From Streptomyces albus subsp. chlorinus (GTDB taxonomy: Bacteria > Actinomycetota > Actinomycetes > Streptomycetales > Streptomycetaceae): a DNA stretch of 54,935 bases. The position numbers and the translations under genes were made by a program. This document shows positions 23,259-32,356 of the stretch, one piece after another. The stretch's first letter is position 1; each line of letters opens with the position of its first letter. The notes below the pieces were generated by a model, which had not been told where the DNA came from, did not search any database, and saw nothing but the letters and a program-made list of their open reading frames with translations. The DNA is taken from positions 2,048,049 through 2,102,983 of the forward strand of contig NZ_VJOK01000001.1 of the NCBI RefSeq assembly GCF_013302895.1. Direction: 5' to 3'.

Positions 23259-24130
23259 GCGCCCGGCGCGCCCCGGTCCGGCCGCGCGCGGCACGCCCCC
23301 GGCTGCTGGGGCGGGCCGCCGTCAACGCCGTCGTCGGCCTGTCCGCCCTCTACACCCTGCTGCCGGTGCTGTGGCTGCTGCCGGCCGCCGCCAAGAGACG
23401 GGACGCCCTCTTCCGGAGCGACCTGCTGTCACCAAGGGACTTCTCCCTTGCCGGGAACCTCGCGGCGCTCTTCTCCCTGGAGGACGGCGTCTACGGCCGC
23501 TGGTACGCCAACAGCCTGCTGTACGCGGTGGGGGGCGCGGCTCTCGGGACGATGGTGAGCGTGGCCTGCGGATACGCCTTCGACAAGTACCACTTCCGCG
23601 GCAAGGAGAAGCTGTTCGCGCTCGTCCTGGCCGGGGTGATGGTGCCGCCGGCGGTACTGGCCCTCCCGCTGTACCTGATGGCGTCCGGACTGGGAGTGGT
23701 CAACACCTTCTGGTCGGTGTTCGTCCCCGTCCTCTTCAACCCCTTCGGCGTCTACCTGGGCCGCGTCTTCAGCCGGGGGTACGTGCCCGACGAGGTGCTG
23801 GAGGCCGCCCGGATGGACGGCGCGGGCGAGCTGGCCTCCTACTTCCGGGTGGCCCTCAGGATGCTGGGACCCGGCCTGGTGACCGTCTTCCTCTTCCAGC
23901 TCACCGCGATCTGGAACAACTTCTTCCTGCCCATGGTGATGCTCTCGGACCAGTCGCTCTTCCCCGTCAGCCTGGGGCTCTACGTCTGGAACAGCTCGGC
24001 CGTGGTGACACCCGACTACTACCCCGCGGTCATCTCCGGCTCGCTGCTGGCCGTCCTCCCCCTCCTCGCCGCCTTCGTCCTCCTCCAGCGCCACTGGAAG
24101 TCCGGCCTCACCGCGGGCAGCGTGAAGTGA
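23255..24130 (+). CDS. ABC importer permease 2 (MalG/UgpE type)
   Basis: A 291-residue permease with six TM helices and the EAA loop VLEAARMDGAGELASYFRVA around residue 190. The GTG at 23255 overlaps the previous stop by 4 bp. No ATPase gene follows. In Streptomyces many such importers share the ATPase MsiK, so that is the likely energy source here (inference). Confidence 0.93.
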   Translation: MSARRAPVRPRAARPRLLGRAAVNAVVGLSALYTLLPVLWLLPAAAKRRDALFRSDLLSPRDFSLAGNLAALFSLEDGVYGRWYANSLLYAVGGAALGTMVSVACGYAFDKYHFRGKEKLFALVLAGVMVPPAVLALPLYLMASGLGVVNTFWSVFVPVLFNPFGVYLGRVFSRGYVPDEVLEAARMDGAGELASYFRVALRMLGPGLVTVFLFQLTAIWNNFFLPMVMLSDQSLFPVSLGLYVWNSSAVVTPDYYPAVISGSLLAVLPLLAAFVLLQRHWKSGLTAGSVK

Positions 24131-24195
24131 CCGCGCCCGGCAGCCCGGCCCCGCCCACCCCCGTCGGCCCTCCGCCCTCACTCACCAGGAGCCCC

Positions 24196-25206
24196 ATGCC
24201 CGGCACCCGACCGGCCGCCGCCCTCGCGATGGACGAGAAGGCGGCCGACGCCGTCCTGAAACCCGCCGCCAAGCGCCGCCTCGCCCAGGCCGTGGACCTC
24301 TCCCCCACCGTCCTGACCGACTTCACCACGGCGGAGGCCAGGACGGTCCTCGCCCGGACCCGGCTCCTGATCACCGGCTGGGGGTGTCCGCCACTGGACG
24401 CCGAGGCCCTCGCCCACGCCCCCGGGCTGCGGGCGGTGGTGCACACGGCGGGCAGCGTGCGGGGGCACGTCACTCAGGCGTGCTGGGCCCGGGGCATCGA
24501 GGTCTCCACGGCGGCGGCGGCCAACGCGGCCCCCGTCGCCGAGTACACGCTCGCCATGATCCTGCTGGCGAACAAGCGGGTCCTGCCGGCGGCCCGCGCC
24601 TACCGCGAGCGCCGCTCGCGCGGGGAGTGGCTCCTCGCGGACCCGACGCTGGGCAACTACCGCCGCACCGTCGGCATCCTGAGCGCCTCCCTGGTCGGCC
24701 GCCGCGTCATGGAACTGCTGCGGCCCCACGATCTCCGGGTACTGCTCCACGACCCGTACGTCACCGAGGAACAGGCGGCGGCGCTCGGCGCGGTCAAGGC
24801 CGGGCTGCCGCAGGTGTTCGCGGCCTCCGACGTGGTGAGCGTGCACACGCCGCTGCTCCCCGCCACCAGGGGCCTGGTCGGCGGCGACCTGCTGGCCCTC
24901 CTGCGGGACGGGGCCACGCTCATCAACACCGCGCGGGGCGCCGTCCTCGACCAGGACGCGCTGACCGACCAGGTGCGCCGGGGCCGCCTGAACGCGGTGC
25001 TCGACGTCACCGAACCCGAGGTCCTGCCCGCCGGGCACCCGCTGTGGGAGTGCGACAACGCCCTCCTCACCCCGCACCTTGCGGGGTCGCAGGGCAACGA
25101 GCTGGACCGGCTGGCGGAGTCGGCGGTCCAGGAGGTGTTCCGCTGGGCAGCGGGCGAACGGTTCGCCCACGCGGTACGCCCGGAACACCGGAACCTCCTG
25201 GCCTGA
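24196..25206 (+). CDS. D-isomer 2-hydroxyacid dehydrogenase family protein
   Basis: A 336-residue NAD(P)-dependent enzyme. The N-terminal substrate domain is followed by a Rossmann domain (about 115-290) with the catalytic set Arg in NTARGAVLD, Glu in DVTEPE, and His in LTPHLAGS. The nucleotide loop reads VGILSASLVGRR: the middle glycine of the usual GxGxxG is a serine, so cofactor binding may differ. The ATG at 24196 has CAGGAG 5 nt upstream. It lies 65 bp after the importer operon, so it probably acts on an acid derived from the imported sugar. Confidence 0.88.
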   Translation: MPGTRPAAALAMDEKAADAVLKPAAKRRLAQAVDLSPTVLTDFTTAEARTVLARTRLLITGWGCPPLDAEALAHAPGLRAVVHTAGSVRGHVTQACWARGIEVSTAAAANAAPVAEYTLAMILLANKRVLPAARAYRERRSRGEWLLADPTLGNYRRTVGILSASLVGRRVMELLRPHDLRVLLHDPYVTEEQAAALGAVKAGLPQVFAASDVVSVHTPLLPATRGLVGGDLLALLRDGATLINTARGAVLDQDALTDQVRRGRLNAVLDVTEPEVLPAGHPLWECDNALLTPHLAGSQGNELDRLAESAVQEVFRWAAGERFAHAVRPEHRNLLA

Positions 25207-25306
25207 CGGCCGGCCGGAACACCGACGGGCTCGCAGCCGCACGGAGGTCACGGGTCCGGCCAGGGAACGGCTCCCGCGCTGACGGCTCTCTCCCCCGGAG
25301 GGTTCG

Positions 25307-25380
25307 GCTGTCGGGTGCGGGTCCGAGCCGGGAAATGCTGTCGGGTGCGGGTCCGTGCGGGAAATTCCATGCGGGAAATA
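25307..25380. repeat. 30-bp direct repeat upstream of the MFS gene
   Basis: GCTGTCGGGTGCGGGTCCG occurs at 25307-25325 and 25337-25355, each followed by GGGAAAT. A third GGGAAAT copy is at 25373-25379. The repeat ends about 40 bp before the MFS start, so it could bind a regulator. Confidence 0.85.
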
Positions 25381-25420
25381 CGGTTGCCCTTCCGTGCGGC
25401 GCTGGGCAGGATGCCGCCTC

Positions 25421-26689
25421 GTGCTTCCGGACCTCTCCCCATGGCGGGACTCGCGGGATTTCCGCACCCTGTGGGCGGCGGGTCTCATCACCACCTTCGG
25501 CAGTTTCCTCACCTTCGTCGCCCTGCCGCTCCAGCTCAAGGAGCTGACGGGCTCCGCGGCGGCGGTCGGGGCGCTGGGCGCCGTCGAACTGGTGCCCCTG
25601 ATCGTGTTCGGGCTCTACGGCGGTGCCCTCGCCGACGCCGTGGACCGGCGCACGCTGATCCTGGCGAGCGAGGCGGCACTCGGTCTGGTCGCCCTGGGGC
25701 TGCTGCTCAACGGCCTGCTGCCGCACCCGCTGGTGTGGCCCCTGTACGCGGCGGCAGCGCTGACCAGTGCGCTGACCGGCATCCAGCGCCCGGCGCTGGA
25801 CGCGATCGTCCCCCGTATCGTGGCGCACGAGCACCTGAGCGCCGCCGCCGCGCTCAACGCGCTGCGCTGGCAGGTCGGCGGTGTGGCCGGCCCCGCGCTC
25901 GCGGGCCTTCTCGTCGCCTACGCGGGCACGGCCTGGGCCTACGCCCTCGACGCGGCGACGTTCGCCCTGTCGTTCCTGATGGCGCTGCGGCTGGCGGCCT
26001 CCCCGCCCGCGCACGACGCCGCCAAACCGTCGCTGCGCGGCATCTGGGAGGGCGCACGGTACGCGTGGAGCCGCAAGGAGCTGCTGGGCACCTATCTGGT
26101 GGATGTCGTCGCGATGCTGTTCGCCTTCCCCCTCGCGCTCTTCCCCTTCCTTGCCGACCAGTTGGACGCCGTCTGGGCCCTGGGGCTGATGTACGCGGCG
26201 CTGCCGTTCGGCTCGATGCTGGTGAGCGCGACGAGCGGCTGGGCGGCCCGGGTGCACCGGCACGGGCTGGCCGTGGTCCTGGCCGCCGCCGGATGGGGCG
26301 CCTCGATGACGCTGGCGGGGCTGGTGGGGAACGTGTGGCTGGTGCTGCTGTTCCTGGTGCTGTCGGGCGCGTTCGACATGATCAGCGGAATGTTCCGGAT
26401 GACCATGTGGAACCAGACCGTTCCCGACGCGCTGCGCGGCCGGCTGGCCGGGATCGAGCTGCTGTCCTTCTCGGCCGGGCCGCAACTGGGCCAGGTCCGC
26501 TCGGGCGCGGTGGCCTCGCTCACCACCGTACGCGCCTCGGTGTGGTCGGGCGGGCTGGCCTGCGTCGCCGGTGTCCTGCTGCTGGGCGCGGCCCTGCCGG
26601 GGCTGCTCGCGTACGACGCGCGCACCGACGAGCACGCGCGCGCGGTGCGGGAGGCGCGCGGGACCGGCGCCCGCGAGGCCGACGACTGA
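25421..26689 (+). CDS. MFS transporter (DHA3, macrolide-exporter-like)
   Basis: A 422-residue, 12-TM secondary transporter. The N-terminus WRDSRDFRTLWAAGLITTFGSF and motif A (YGGALADAVDRRTLI) resemble the MefA/enterobactin-exporter branch, which also includes siderophore exporters. The GTG at 25421 is chosen because the core starts at LPDLSPWRDSRDFRTLW and an AGG lies 10 nt upstream. The substrate is unknown. The upstream 30-bp repeats suggest specific control. Confidence 0.88.
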   Translation: MLPDLSPWRDSRDFRTLWAAGLITTFGSFLTFVALPLQLKELTGSAAAVGALGAVELVPLIVFGLYGGALADAVDRRTLILASEAALGLVALGLLLNGLLPHPLVWPLYAAAALTSALTGIQRPALDAIVPRIVAHEHLSAAAALNALRWQVGGVAGPALAGLLVAYAGTAWAYALDAATFALSFLMALRLAASPPAHDAAKPSLRGIWEGARYAWSRKELLGTYLVDVVAMLFAFPLALFPFLADQLDAVWALGLMYAALPFGSMLVSATSGWAARVHRHGLAVVLAAAGWGASMTLAGLVGNVWLVLLFLVLSGAFDMISGMFRMTMWNQTVPDALRGRLAGIELLSFSAGPQLGQVRSGAVASLTTVRASVWSGGLACVAGVLLLGAALPGLLAYDARTDEHARAVREARGTGAREADD

Positions 26690-26795
26690 GACGGTACCCC
26701 TTCCGGGACCCGGCGTCCCCGGGACCCGGTCCCCCCGGAACCTGGTCTCGGCGGGAGCCGGCCCTCCCGGGACCTCGCCTTCCCGGAACCCCCTG
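26690..26795. repeat. Degenerate CCCGGAACC/TCCCGGGACC repeats between convergent genes
   Basis: Six or seven degenerate TCCCGGGACCCGG-like units of about 14-18 bp fill the spacer between the MFS gene and the convergent small gene. Confidence 0.6.
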
Positions 26796-27017
26796 TCAGC
26801 CGTCGGTGGGGCCGCGGTCGTGCCAGCGGGGGTCCTGGTCCCAGGTGGAGGTGCGCTCGCGGGCGGTCTCCAGCGCGCGCTCGGCCTCCTCACGGCTCGG
26901 GTAGGGGCCCATCCGGTTCTTGCCCGGCGACTGCGGACCCTCCTCGACCGTGCCGGTCTCCACGTTGAAGAACCACTCACCGGGTTTACCGACGGTCTTC
27001 CGCTTGAACAGAGCCAT
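26796..27017 (-). CDS. Conserved small protein, SPOR-like sequence
   Basis: A 73-residue protein starting [20 protein letters not shown], with [20 protein letters not shown] resembling one repeat of an SPOR-type fold, and an acidic Trp/Asp-rich end ([13 protein letters not shown]). Close relatives next to map are common in Streptomyces. There is no signal peptide and the function is unknown. It is divergent from map with a 97-bp spacer. Confidence 0.85.
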   Translation of the reverse strand: MALFKRKTVGKPGEWFFNVETGTVEEGPQSPGKNRMGPYPSREEAERALETARERTSTWDQDPRWHDRGPTDG

Positions 27018-27101
27018 GCCCCCATGCTCCCGCACCCGGTCCCGGAGCGCAGCACCCGTAGCACGCGGGACGCGGCAGGAACGGAGGCCGGCCGCCGCGT
27101 T

Positions 27102-27107
27102 TAGACT
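27102..27107 (+). promoter_or_regulatory. -10 box TAGACT of the leaderless map promoter
   Basis: TAGACT sits seven nucleotides before the map ATG. There is no ribosome binding site. Confidence 0.55.
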
Positions 27108-27114
27108 CGCAGAC

Positions 27115-27972
27115 ATGTCTGGCCAGTCACTCCTCGTCCCCGGCACGATCTCCCCGCCCCGCGCCGTACCGGCGTCGATCCCGCGCCCCGAGTACGTCGG
27201 CAAGCCCGCCCCCACCCCGTACGACGGTCCGGAGGTGCAGGACGCCGGGACGATCGAGAAGATGCGGGTCGCCGGGCGCATCGCGGCGCGCGCCATGGAA
27301 GAGGCGGCCAAGCACATCGCGCCGGGCGTCACCACGGACAAACTGGACGAGGTGGCGCACCAGTACATGATCGACCACGGCGCCTATCCCTCCACGCTGG
27401 GCTACCGGCAGTTCCCCAAGTCCCTGTGCACCTCGGTCAACGAGGTGATCTGCCACGGCATCCCCGACTCCACGGTGCTGCGCGACGGCGACATCGTGAA
27501 CCTGGACGTGACGGCCTACGTCGACGGCGTCCACGGCGACAACAACGCCACCTATCTGTGCGGCGAGGTGGACGAGGAGTCGCGGCTGCTGGTGGAGCGG
27601 ACGCGGGAGGCGCTCAACCGCGCGATCAAGGCCGTCCGGCCCGGCCGCCGGCTCAACATCATCGGCCGCGTCATCGAGTCGTACGCCAAGCGGTTCGGCT
27701 ACGGCGTCGTCCGCGACTTCACCGGGCACGGCATCAACACCTCGTTCCACTCGGGGCTGATCGTCCCGCACTACGACGACCCGCGGGCGACGACGGTCAT
27801 GCGGCCCGGCATGACGTTCACCATCGAGCCGATGCTGACCCTGGGCACCCACGAGTGGGACATGTGGGAGGACGGCTGGACGGTCGTCACCAAGGACCGG
27901 AAGCGGACCGCCCAGTTCGAGCACACGCTGGTGGTGACGGAGACGGGGGCCGACATCCTGACGCTTCCGTAG
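27115..27972 (+). CDS. map: Type I methionine aminopeptidase
   Basis: A 285-residue cytoplasmic enzyme that removes the N-terminal methionine from nascent proteins. All five metal ligands are present: Asp131 (VNLDVTAY), Asp142 (GDNN), His205 (TGHGIN), Glu238 (TIEPML) and Glu269 (QFEHT). The substrate-side His114 is in ICHGIP. A ~40-residue N-terminal extension rich in proline precedes the catalytic domain, as in actinobacterial long-form enzymes. The ATG at 27115 lies 7 nt after TAGACT, so the mRNA is probably leaderless. Streptomyces usually has more than one map gene; this need not be the essential copy. Confidence 0.96.
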   Translation: MSGQSLLVPGTISPPRAVPASIPRPEYVGKPAPTPYDGPEVQDAGTIEKMRVAGRIAARAMEEAAKHIAPGVTTDKLDEVAHQYMIDHGAYPSTLGYRQFPKSLCTSVNEVICHGIPDSTVLRDGDIVNLDVTAYVDGVHGDNNATYLCGEVDEESRLLVERTREALNRAIKAVRPGRRLNIIGRVIESYAKRFGYGVVRDFTGHGINTSFHSGLIVPHYDDPRATTVMRPGMTFTIEPMLTLGTHEWDMWEDGWTVVTKDRKRTAQFEHTLVVTETGADILTLP

Positions 27973-28019
27973 CTCACCGGCGGGGCCGGGGGGGTTTCCG
28001 ACAGGGCGTCGGCAACTGC

Positions 28020-28048
28020 TTGACTTAGGTAAGCCTAAGTAGCAGGAT
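28020..28048 (+). promoter_or_regulatory. Heme oxygenase promoter with iron box in the spacer
   Basis: TTGACT (28020-28025) and CAGGAT (28043-28048) are 17 bp apart. Between them lies the palindrome ACTTAGG-TAAG-CCTAAGT (28023-28040), close to the TTAGG...CCTAA core of DtxR/DmdR iron boxes. An iron-loaded repressor bound here would block the promoter. Confidence 0.7.
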
Positions 28049-28100
28049 CGCACCGTGCCGGGCAACCGCGCCCGGCCCCGTCCACCCCCGGGAGCCAGCC

Positions 28101-28778
28101 GTGCACTCTGCCGCTACGCCCGCCGCCACGGACTTCTCCACCCTCCTGCGCACCGCGTCCCACCAGCAGCACACCGAGGCCGAGAACTCCGCCTTCATGA
28201 GCGAGATGCTCGGCGGCGGGCTCGGCGTGGAGGCGTACACCCGCTACACCGAGCAGCTGTGGTTCCTCTACACCGCCCTGGAAGGCGCCGCGGACCACCT
28301 GGCCGGCGACCCCGTCGCCGGCCCCTTCGTCCGCGCCGAACTCTTCCGGCTGCCCGCACTGAAACGGGACCTGACCCATCTGCACGGCGGCAGCACCACC
28401 TGGCGGCGGACGGCGGTGCCGCTGCCGGCCACCGCCGCCTACGCGGACCGCGTCACCCGCCTCGCCCATGAGTGGCCCGGCGGCTACGTCGCCCACCACT
28501 ACACCCGCTACCTCGGCGACCTCTCCGGCGGCCAGGTCATCCGCGGCACCGCCGAGAAAACCTGGGGCTTCGCCCGCAAGGGCGACGGCGTCCGCTTCTA
28601 CGTCTTCGACGCCATCGACAACCCCGCCGCCTTCAAACGCGAATACCGCGCCCTCCTGGACGCCCTCCCCTGCGACGACCTGGAGAAGCACCGCATCGTG
28701 GAGGAGTGCAAGCGCGCCTTCGCACTGAACACCGCGGTCTTCCAGGAACTGGGCACCCACTTCCACGTGAGCGCCTGA
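28101..28778 (+). CDS. Heme oxygenase (biliverdin-producing)
   Basis: A 225-residue all-helical cytoplasmic enzyme that opens heme to biliverdin, CO and ferrous iron. The proximal ligand is His24 (QQHTEAENS). The distal-helix motif YLGDLSGGQV is at about 137-146. The length matches HmuO/HO-1. The GTG at 28101 has GGGAG 6 nt upstream. The iron-box promoter points to induction under iron starvation, so the enzyme likely feeds iron from heme. No heme-uptake genes are adjacent. Confidence 0.95.
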   Translation: MHSAATPAATDFSTLLRTASHQQHTEAENSAFMSEMLGGGLGVEAYTRYTEQLWFLYTALEGAADHLAGDPVAGPFVRAELFRLPALKRDLTHLHGGSTTWRRTAVPLPATAAYADRVTRLAHEWPGGYVAHHYTRYLGDLSGGQVIRGTAEKTWGFARKGDGVRFYVFDAIDNPAAFKREYRALLDALPCDDLEKHRIVEECKRAFALNTAVFQELGTHFHVSA

Positions 28779-28840
28779 GCACGTGAGCGCCTGAGTTCCT
28801 GGGTTCCTGAGCGCTTGAGCACCTGAGCACCTGAGCGCCC
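28764..28840. repeat. Repeats starting at the heme oxygenase stop codon
   Basis: CACGTGAGCGCCTGAG occurs twice back to back from about 28764, the first copy encoding the last residues and stop. Degenerate 10-bp GAGCACCTGA-type units follow to about 28835, most of them carrying TGA. Confidence 0.8.
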
Positions 28841-29005
28841 GAGTCCGCGGCGGGCCGCACGCGTCGGGACGGAGTCCGGTTCCCGGTGGAGCCGAAAACC
28901 CTTTGGGGGAGCGGCGTGGCCCGTGCCCACAATGGTGGGGCCGAGGGGCGCCAAAGGTGGCCTCTCGCAGCGTTGTTCGCAGGGACAGGGGGAGTGGAAG
29001 CTGCC

Positions 29006-30199
29006 ATGAGTCACGTCGAGATGCCCGGGGCGCGGGTGCCGATCCGGATGTGGACCGATCCGGCGACCGTGGAGGACGCGGCGCTGCGGCAGCTGCAGAA
29101 CGTGGCGACGCTGCCGTGGATCAAGGGGCTCGCCGTCATGCCCGACGTGCACTACGGGAAGGGCGCCACGGTCGGGTCCGTCATCGCGATGCACGGGGCC
29201 GTGTGCCCGGCCGCCGTGGGGGTGGACATCGGGTGCGGCATGTCCGCGGTGCGCACGTCGCTGACGGCCAACGACCTGCCCGGTGACCTCTCGCGGCTGC
29301 GGTCGAGGATCGAGCAGGCCATCCCGGTCGGCCGGGCGATGCACGACGAGCCGGTGGAGCCGGGCGAGGTGCACGGGCTGCCGGCCGGCGGGTGGGACGA
29401 CTTCTGGTCGCGTTTCGGGGGCGTCGCCGAGTCGGTGCGGTTCCGGCGGGAGCGGGCCACCCAGCAGATGGGCACGCTGGGCGGGGGCAACCACTTCATC
29501 GAGGTGTGCCTGGACACCGAGGACCAGGTGTGGCTGATGCTGCACTCCGGTTCGCGGAACATCGGCAAGGAGCTGGCGGACTTCCACATCGGCGAGGCCC
29601 GGAAGCTGCCGCACAACCAGGGGCTGGTCGACCGCGACCTGGCCGTCTTCGTGGCGGACACCCCGCAGATGGCCGCCTACCGGCACGACCTGTTCTGGGC
29701 GCAGGAGTACGCCAAGTACAACCGGGCGCTGATGATGGGCCTGCTCAAGGACGTGGTGCGCAAGGAGTTCAAGAAGGCCAGGCCCCTCTTCGACGAGACG
29801 ATCTCCTGCCACCACAACTACGTGGCGGAGGAGCGGTACGACGGCATGGACCTGCTCGTCACCCGCAAGGGCGCGATCCGCGCGGGCAGCGGGGAGTTCG
29901 GGATCATCCCCGGGTCCATGGGTACCGGGTCGTACATCGTCAAGGGCCTGGGGAACGCGGCCTCCTTCAACTCCGCCTCGCACGGCGCGGGCCGGCGCAT
30001 GAGCCGGAACGCCGCCAAGCGGCGCTTCACGGAGCGGGACCTCGCGGAGCAGACGCGGGGCGTGGAGTGCCGCAAGGACGCGGGGGTCGTCGACGAGATC
30101 CCCGGCGCCTACAAGCCGATCGAGCGCGTGATCGACCAGCAGCGGGATCTGGTGGAGGTCGTCGCGAAGCTCAAGCAGGTCGTCTGCGTGAAGGGCTGA
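29006..30199 (+). CDS. rtcB: RtcB family RNA-splicing ligase
   Basis: A 397-residue Mn2+/GTP-dependent ligase joining 2',3'-cyclic-phosphate or 3'-phosphate RNA ends to 5'-OH ends. Metal site: Asp74 and Cys77 (VDIGCGMSAV), His163 (GGGNHFIEV), His180 (HSGSR) and His269/270 (SCHHNYV). The GTP-binding GSMGTGSYIV and the guanylated His326 (SASHGAGRRMSR) are intact. The start at ATG 29006 (MSHVEMPGARVPIRMW) fits the family. Neither RtcA nor archease is adjacent, as is usual for stand-alone bacterial RtcB proteins used in RNA repair. Confidence 0.95.
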   Translation: MSHVEMPGARVPIRMWTDPATVEDAALRQLQNVATLPWIKGLAVMPDVHYGKGATVGSVIAMHGAVCPAAVGVDIGCGMSAVRTSLTANDLPGDLSRLRSRIEQAIPVGRAMHDEPVEPGEVHGLPAGGWDDFWSRFGGVAESVRFRRERATQQMGTLGGGNHFIEVCLDTEDQVWLMLHSGSRNIGKELADFHIGEARKLPHNQGLVDRDLAVFVADTPQMAAYRHDLFWAQEYAKYNRALMMGLLKDVVRKEFKKARPLFDETISCHHNYVAEERYDGMDLLVTRKGAIRAGSGEFGIIPGSMGTGSYIVKGLGNAASFNSASHGAGRRMSRNAAKRRFTERDLAEQTRGVECRKDAGVVDEIPGAYKPIERVIDQQRDLVEVVAKLKQVVCVKG

Positions 30200-30451
30200 G
30201 CGGTTCCGCCTTTACGGCCGGCGGAGGGACGTCCCGGGTTCGCCCGGGCCGCGCGGCCTCCGCGTGCTCGGGCGGATTCCTCGACGCGCGGCCGAGGAGC
30301 CGGAGCCGTCGTGCGTGGCCGGGCGGACGGGCGCCGTGTGCTCCGCCCGGTGAGCAGGTTCCGCCCGCTCGGGCGGGCGGTTCCCTGGGGATGGGCGGGG
30401 AGGGGAGGGTCCGCCTGCTCGGGCGGGTGGACCGGGCCGGGGGCGGTCGCG

Positions 30452-30820
30452 TCAGGCCGCCGCGCGTACCGTCGCCGAGGCGTGGCGCAGTGCGTCGCGC
30501 AGCCGGTCGCGGACCTCGGTCTGTGCCGCGATGCGGGCTTCCAGCACGGCGAGGCGCTCCTCGGCGACCCGCAGCCCCGCCGGGGACGGCGGGGCCGCGG
30601 CGATGTCGCCGTCGAGGCAGGGGGCGAAGAAGGAGACGTCCTCCAGGGTGAGCCCGGCGTCGAGGAGGTGGCGGATGTTGCGGACGCGCGCCTCGGCGGA
30701 CGCGTCGTAGACGCGGTAACCGTTGGGGGCGCGCTCGGAGGTGAGCAGGCCCGCCTGTTCGTAGTGGCGCAGGGCCCGTGCCGTCGTGCCCGTCCGCCGC
30801 GCCAGTTCGCCGATGCGCAC
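30452..30820 (-). CDS. MerR family transcriptional regulator
   Basis: A 122-residue regulator: winged helix MRIGELARRTGTTARALRHY through GYRVYD (1-40), then a long dimerisation helix (LRVAEERLAVLEARIAAQTE, about 80-110). The GTG at 30820 has GGAGG 5 nt upstream and fits the MerR N-terminus. A GTG 33 nt further upstream has no ribosome binding site. The only cysteine is in FFAPCLDGD, so it is not a classical metal sensor. It lies downstream of the SDR gene on the same strand, which it may control. Confidence 0.9.
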   Translation of the reverse strand: MRIGELARRTGTTARALRHYEQAGLLTSERAPNGYRVYDASAEARVRNIRHLLDAGLTLEDVSFFAPCLDGDIAAAPPSPAGLRVAEERLAVLEARIAAQTEVRDRLRDALRHASATVRAAA

Positions 30821-30944
30821 CTCTGCCTCCGCCTCCCGTGATTCCCGCGGCACCCAGGGGTGTCCGGGGTGCCGTGGGAAAGCGTGCCGTGTGTCCGCGT
30901 TCCGTGGAGAGGGATATCACGTTGCGGGTGAGGGCTACCACGGG

Positions 30945-31757
30945 TCAGGCGATCACCGCCCCTCCGTCCACGGGGAGGACGACGCCGGTGACGAACGCGG
31001 CCTCGGGCGCGGACAGTTGGACGACGGCCCAGGCGACCTCCTGCGCCGTGCCCCTGCGGCGCAGCGGTGTGTGGGCGATCTGCCAGTCGCGGAGGGCCGC
31101 GCTCTCCTCGGGGGTGAGGCCCCGGTGCTCACCGATGGGGGTCTCGATGGCGCCGGGGGCGACGGCCGCGACACGGACGCCGTGCGGTGCCAGGTCGACG
31201 GCCCAGCTGCGGGTGAGGAGTTCGAGGGCGGACTTGGTCGCGGCGTAGAGCGAGTTGCCCGGCCAGGCCCGTTGGCCGATGGAGGTGCTGATGTTGCAGA
31301 TCACGCCGCCCGCGGGGGCCTTCTCAAGCGCCGGCAGTGCCGCCTGTGCCAGCAGGACGGGGGCGACGAGGTTGGTGGCGAGCTGGGTGTCGACGCCCGC
31401 GCGGGTGTAGCCGCCGAGGCTTTCGCCGGTGACGATGCCCGCGTTGTTGACCAGGACGTCGAGCCGGCCGGTGGCCTCCAGCGCGGCCGTCACGATCCGC
31501 GCGGGCGCGTCCGGGTCGGTGACGTCCGCCGGGAGGGGGGTGATCGCGCCGGTCCCCGGTTCGGCGGCGGTCTCCTGCAGCGGGGCCGCGCGCCGTCCTA
31601 CGGCGATGACGTGCGCGCCCTGTGCGGCGAAGGCGCGGGCGGTGGCCCGGCCGATTCCGGTTCCGGCTCCGGTGACGACGACGGTGCGGGGCGCGGCAGC
31701 CGGGGTGGCGCCCGGGTCGGCGGCGGGACGCGCGGAGGGGGAGGTCTTCTCGGTCAT
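30945..31757 (-). CDS. SDR family oxidoreductase
   Basis: A 270-residue classical short-chain dehydrogenase: nucleotide motif VVTGAGTGIGRATA (~30-43), NNAGI, catalytic Ser in ISTSIGQ, and YAATK (Tyr and Lys). The acidic/basic pattern after strand 2 (AVGRRAAPL) suggests NADP preference. The start MTEKTS at 31757 is preferred over an ATG 9 nt upstream, though neither has a strong Shine-Dalgarno. Substrate unknown. The MerR gene follows on the same strand. Confidence 0.92.
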   Translation of the reverse strand: MTEKTSPSARPAADPGATPAAAPRTVVVTGAGTGIGRATARAFAAQGAHVIAVGRRAAPLQETAAEPGTGAITPLPADVTDPDAPARIVTAALEATGRLDVLVNNAGIVTGESLGGYTRAGVDTQLATNLVAPVLLAQAALPALEKAPAGGVICNISTSIGQRAWPGNSLYAATKSALELLTRSWAVDLAPHGVRVAAVAPGAIETPIGEHRGLTPEESAALRDWQIAHTPLRRRGTAQEVAWAVVQLSAPEAAFVTGVVLPVDGGAVIA

Positions 31758-32356
31758 GCCCCGCATCGTCGGACCCTGCCGCCAACGTCAAGGTCAAGGT
31801 CGAGACGCCGGCCGTACTTCTCGTGAGTACTGCACCACCCGCCGCCGCGCTTCCCGCGCTGGTGCCCGCGCGGTGCGGTGGGCGCCGGTGGCCGACGAGG
31901 CCGGCGCGGTGGGCCGGGTGGCGCAGCGGCGGGCCGGTCGTGCCGACCACGCGTACATCGTCATCGGCGCCGTCCCCGTGGGCCCGGACCTCCCGCTCGG
32001 CGGCGTCCCGGAGACCGGGCAGGCGGAGGCCGGGGCGGCCGGAGACCCCGTGCGGACAGGCGGTCGGCGGCCAGCAGTTCGCGCGGCGTACCGGCCGGTC
32101 GGTCCGTGCCCCGGACGATGCCCCCGGGGTGGCAGCCGGCGGCGTCGCGCACCGTCCCGGCGAGCGCGGCGCCGGTCGCGAACTCCCGCCGCCGCGCGGC
32201 GCGTACGTCCTCGCTCCCGTCGGGGCGCACCGCGCGCCGAGCCGCACCGCGCGCCCCCTCGCTCGTCCCGGTGCGCATACTGTTCCAGGCACCACGCGCG
32301 GCGCCGGTGGCCGCAGGATAGGGTGCGTTCGCCGACAGCACGGGAGGGTGGAACAG
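31758..32356. other. Spacer with possible decayed minus-strand coding
   Basis: No intact gene. On the minus strand an ATG at 32278 opens a 105-codon frame ending at 31961 whose first part (EFATGAALAGTVRDAAGC, PRELLAADRLSARG) has coding-like third-position GC. Near 32060 the coding-like signal passes to another frame (GLRLPGLRDAAEREVRAHGD) that continues to about 31850. This looks like a gene remnant with a frameshift. I do not recognise the family. The right end must carry the promoter of the following lipoprotein gene. Confidence 0.35.
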
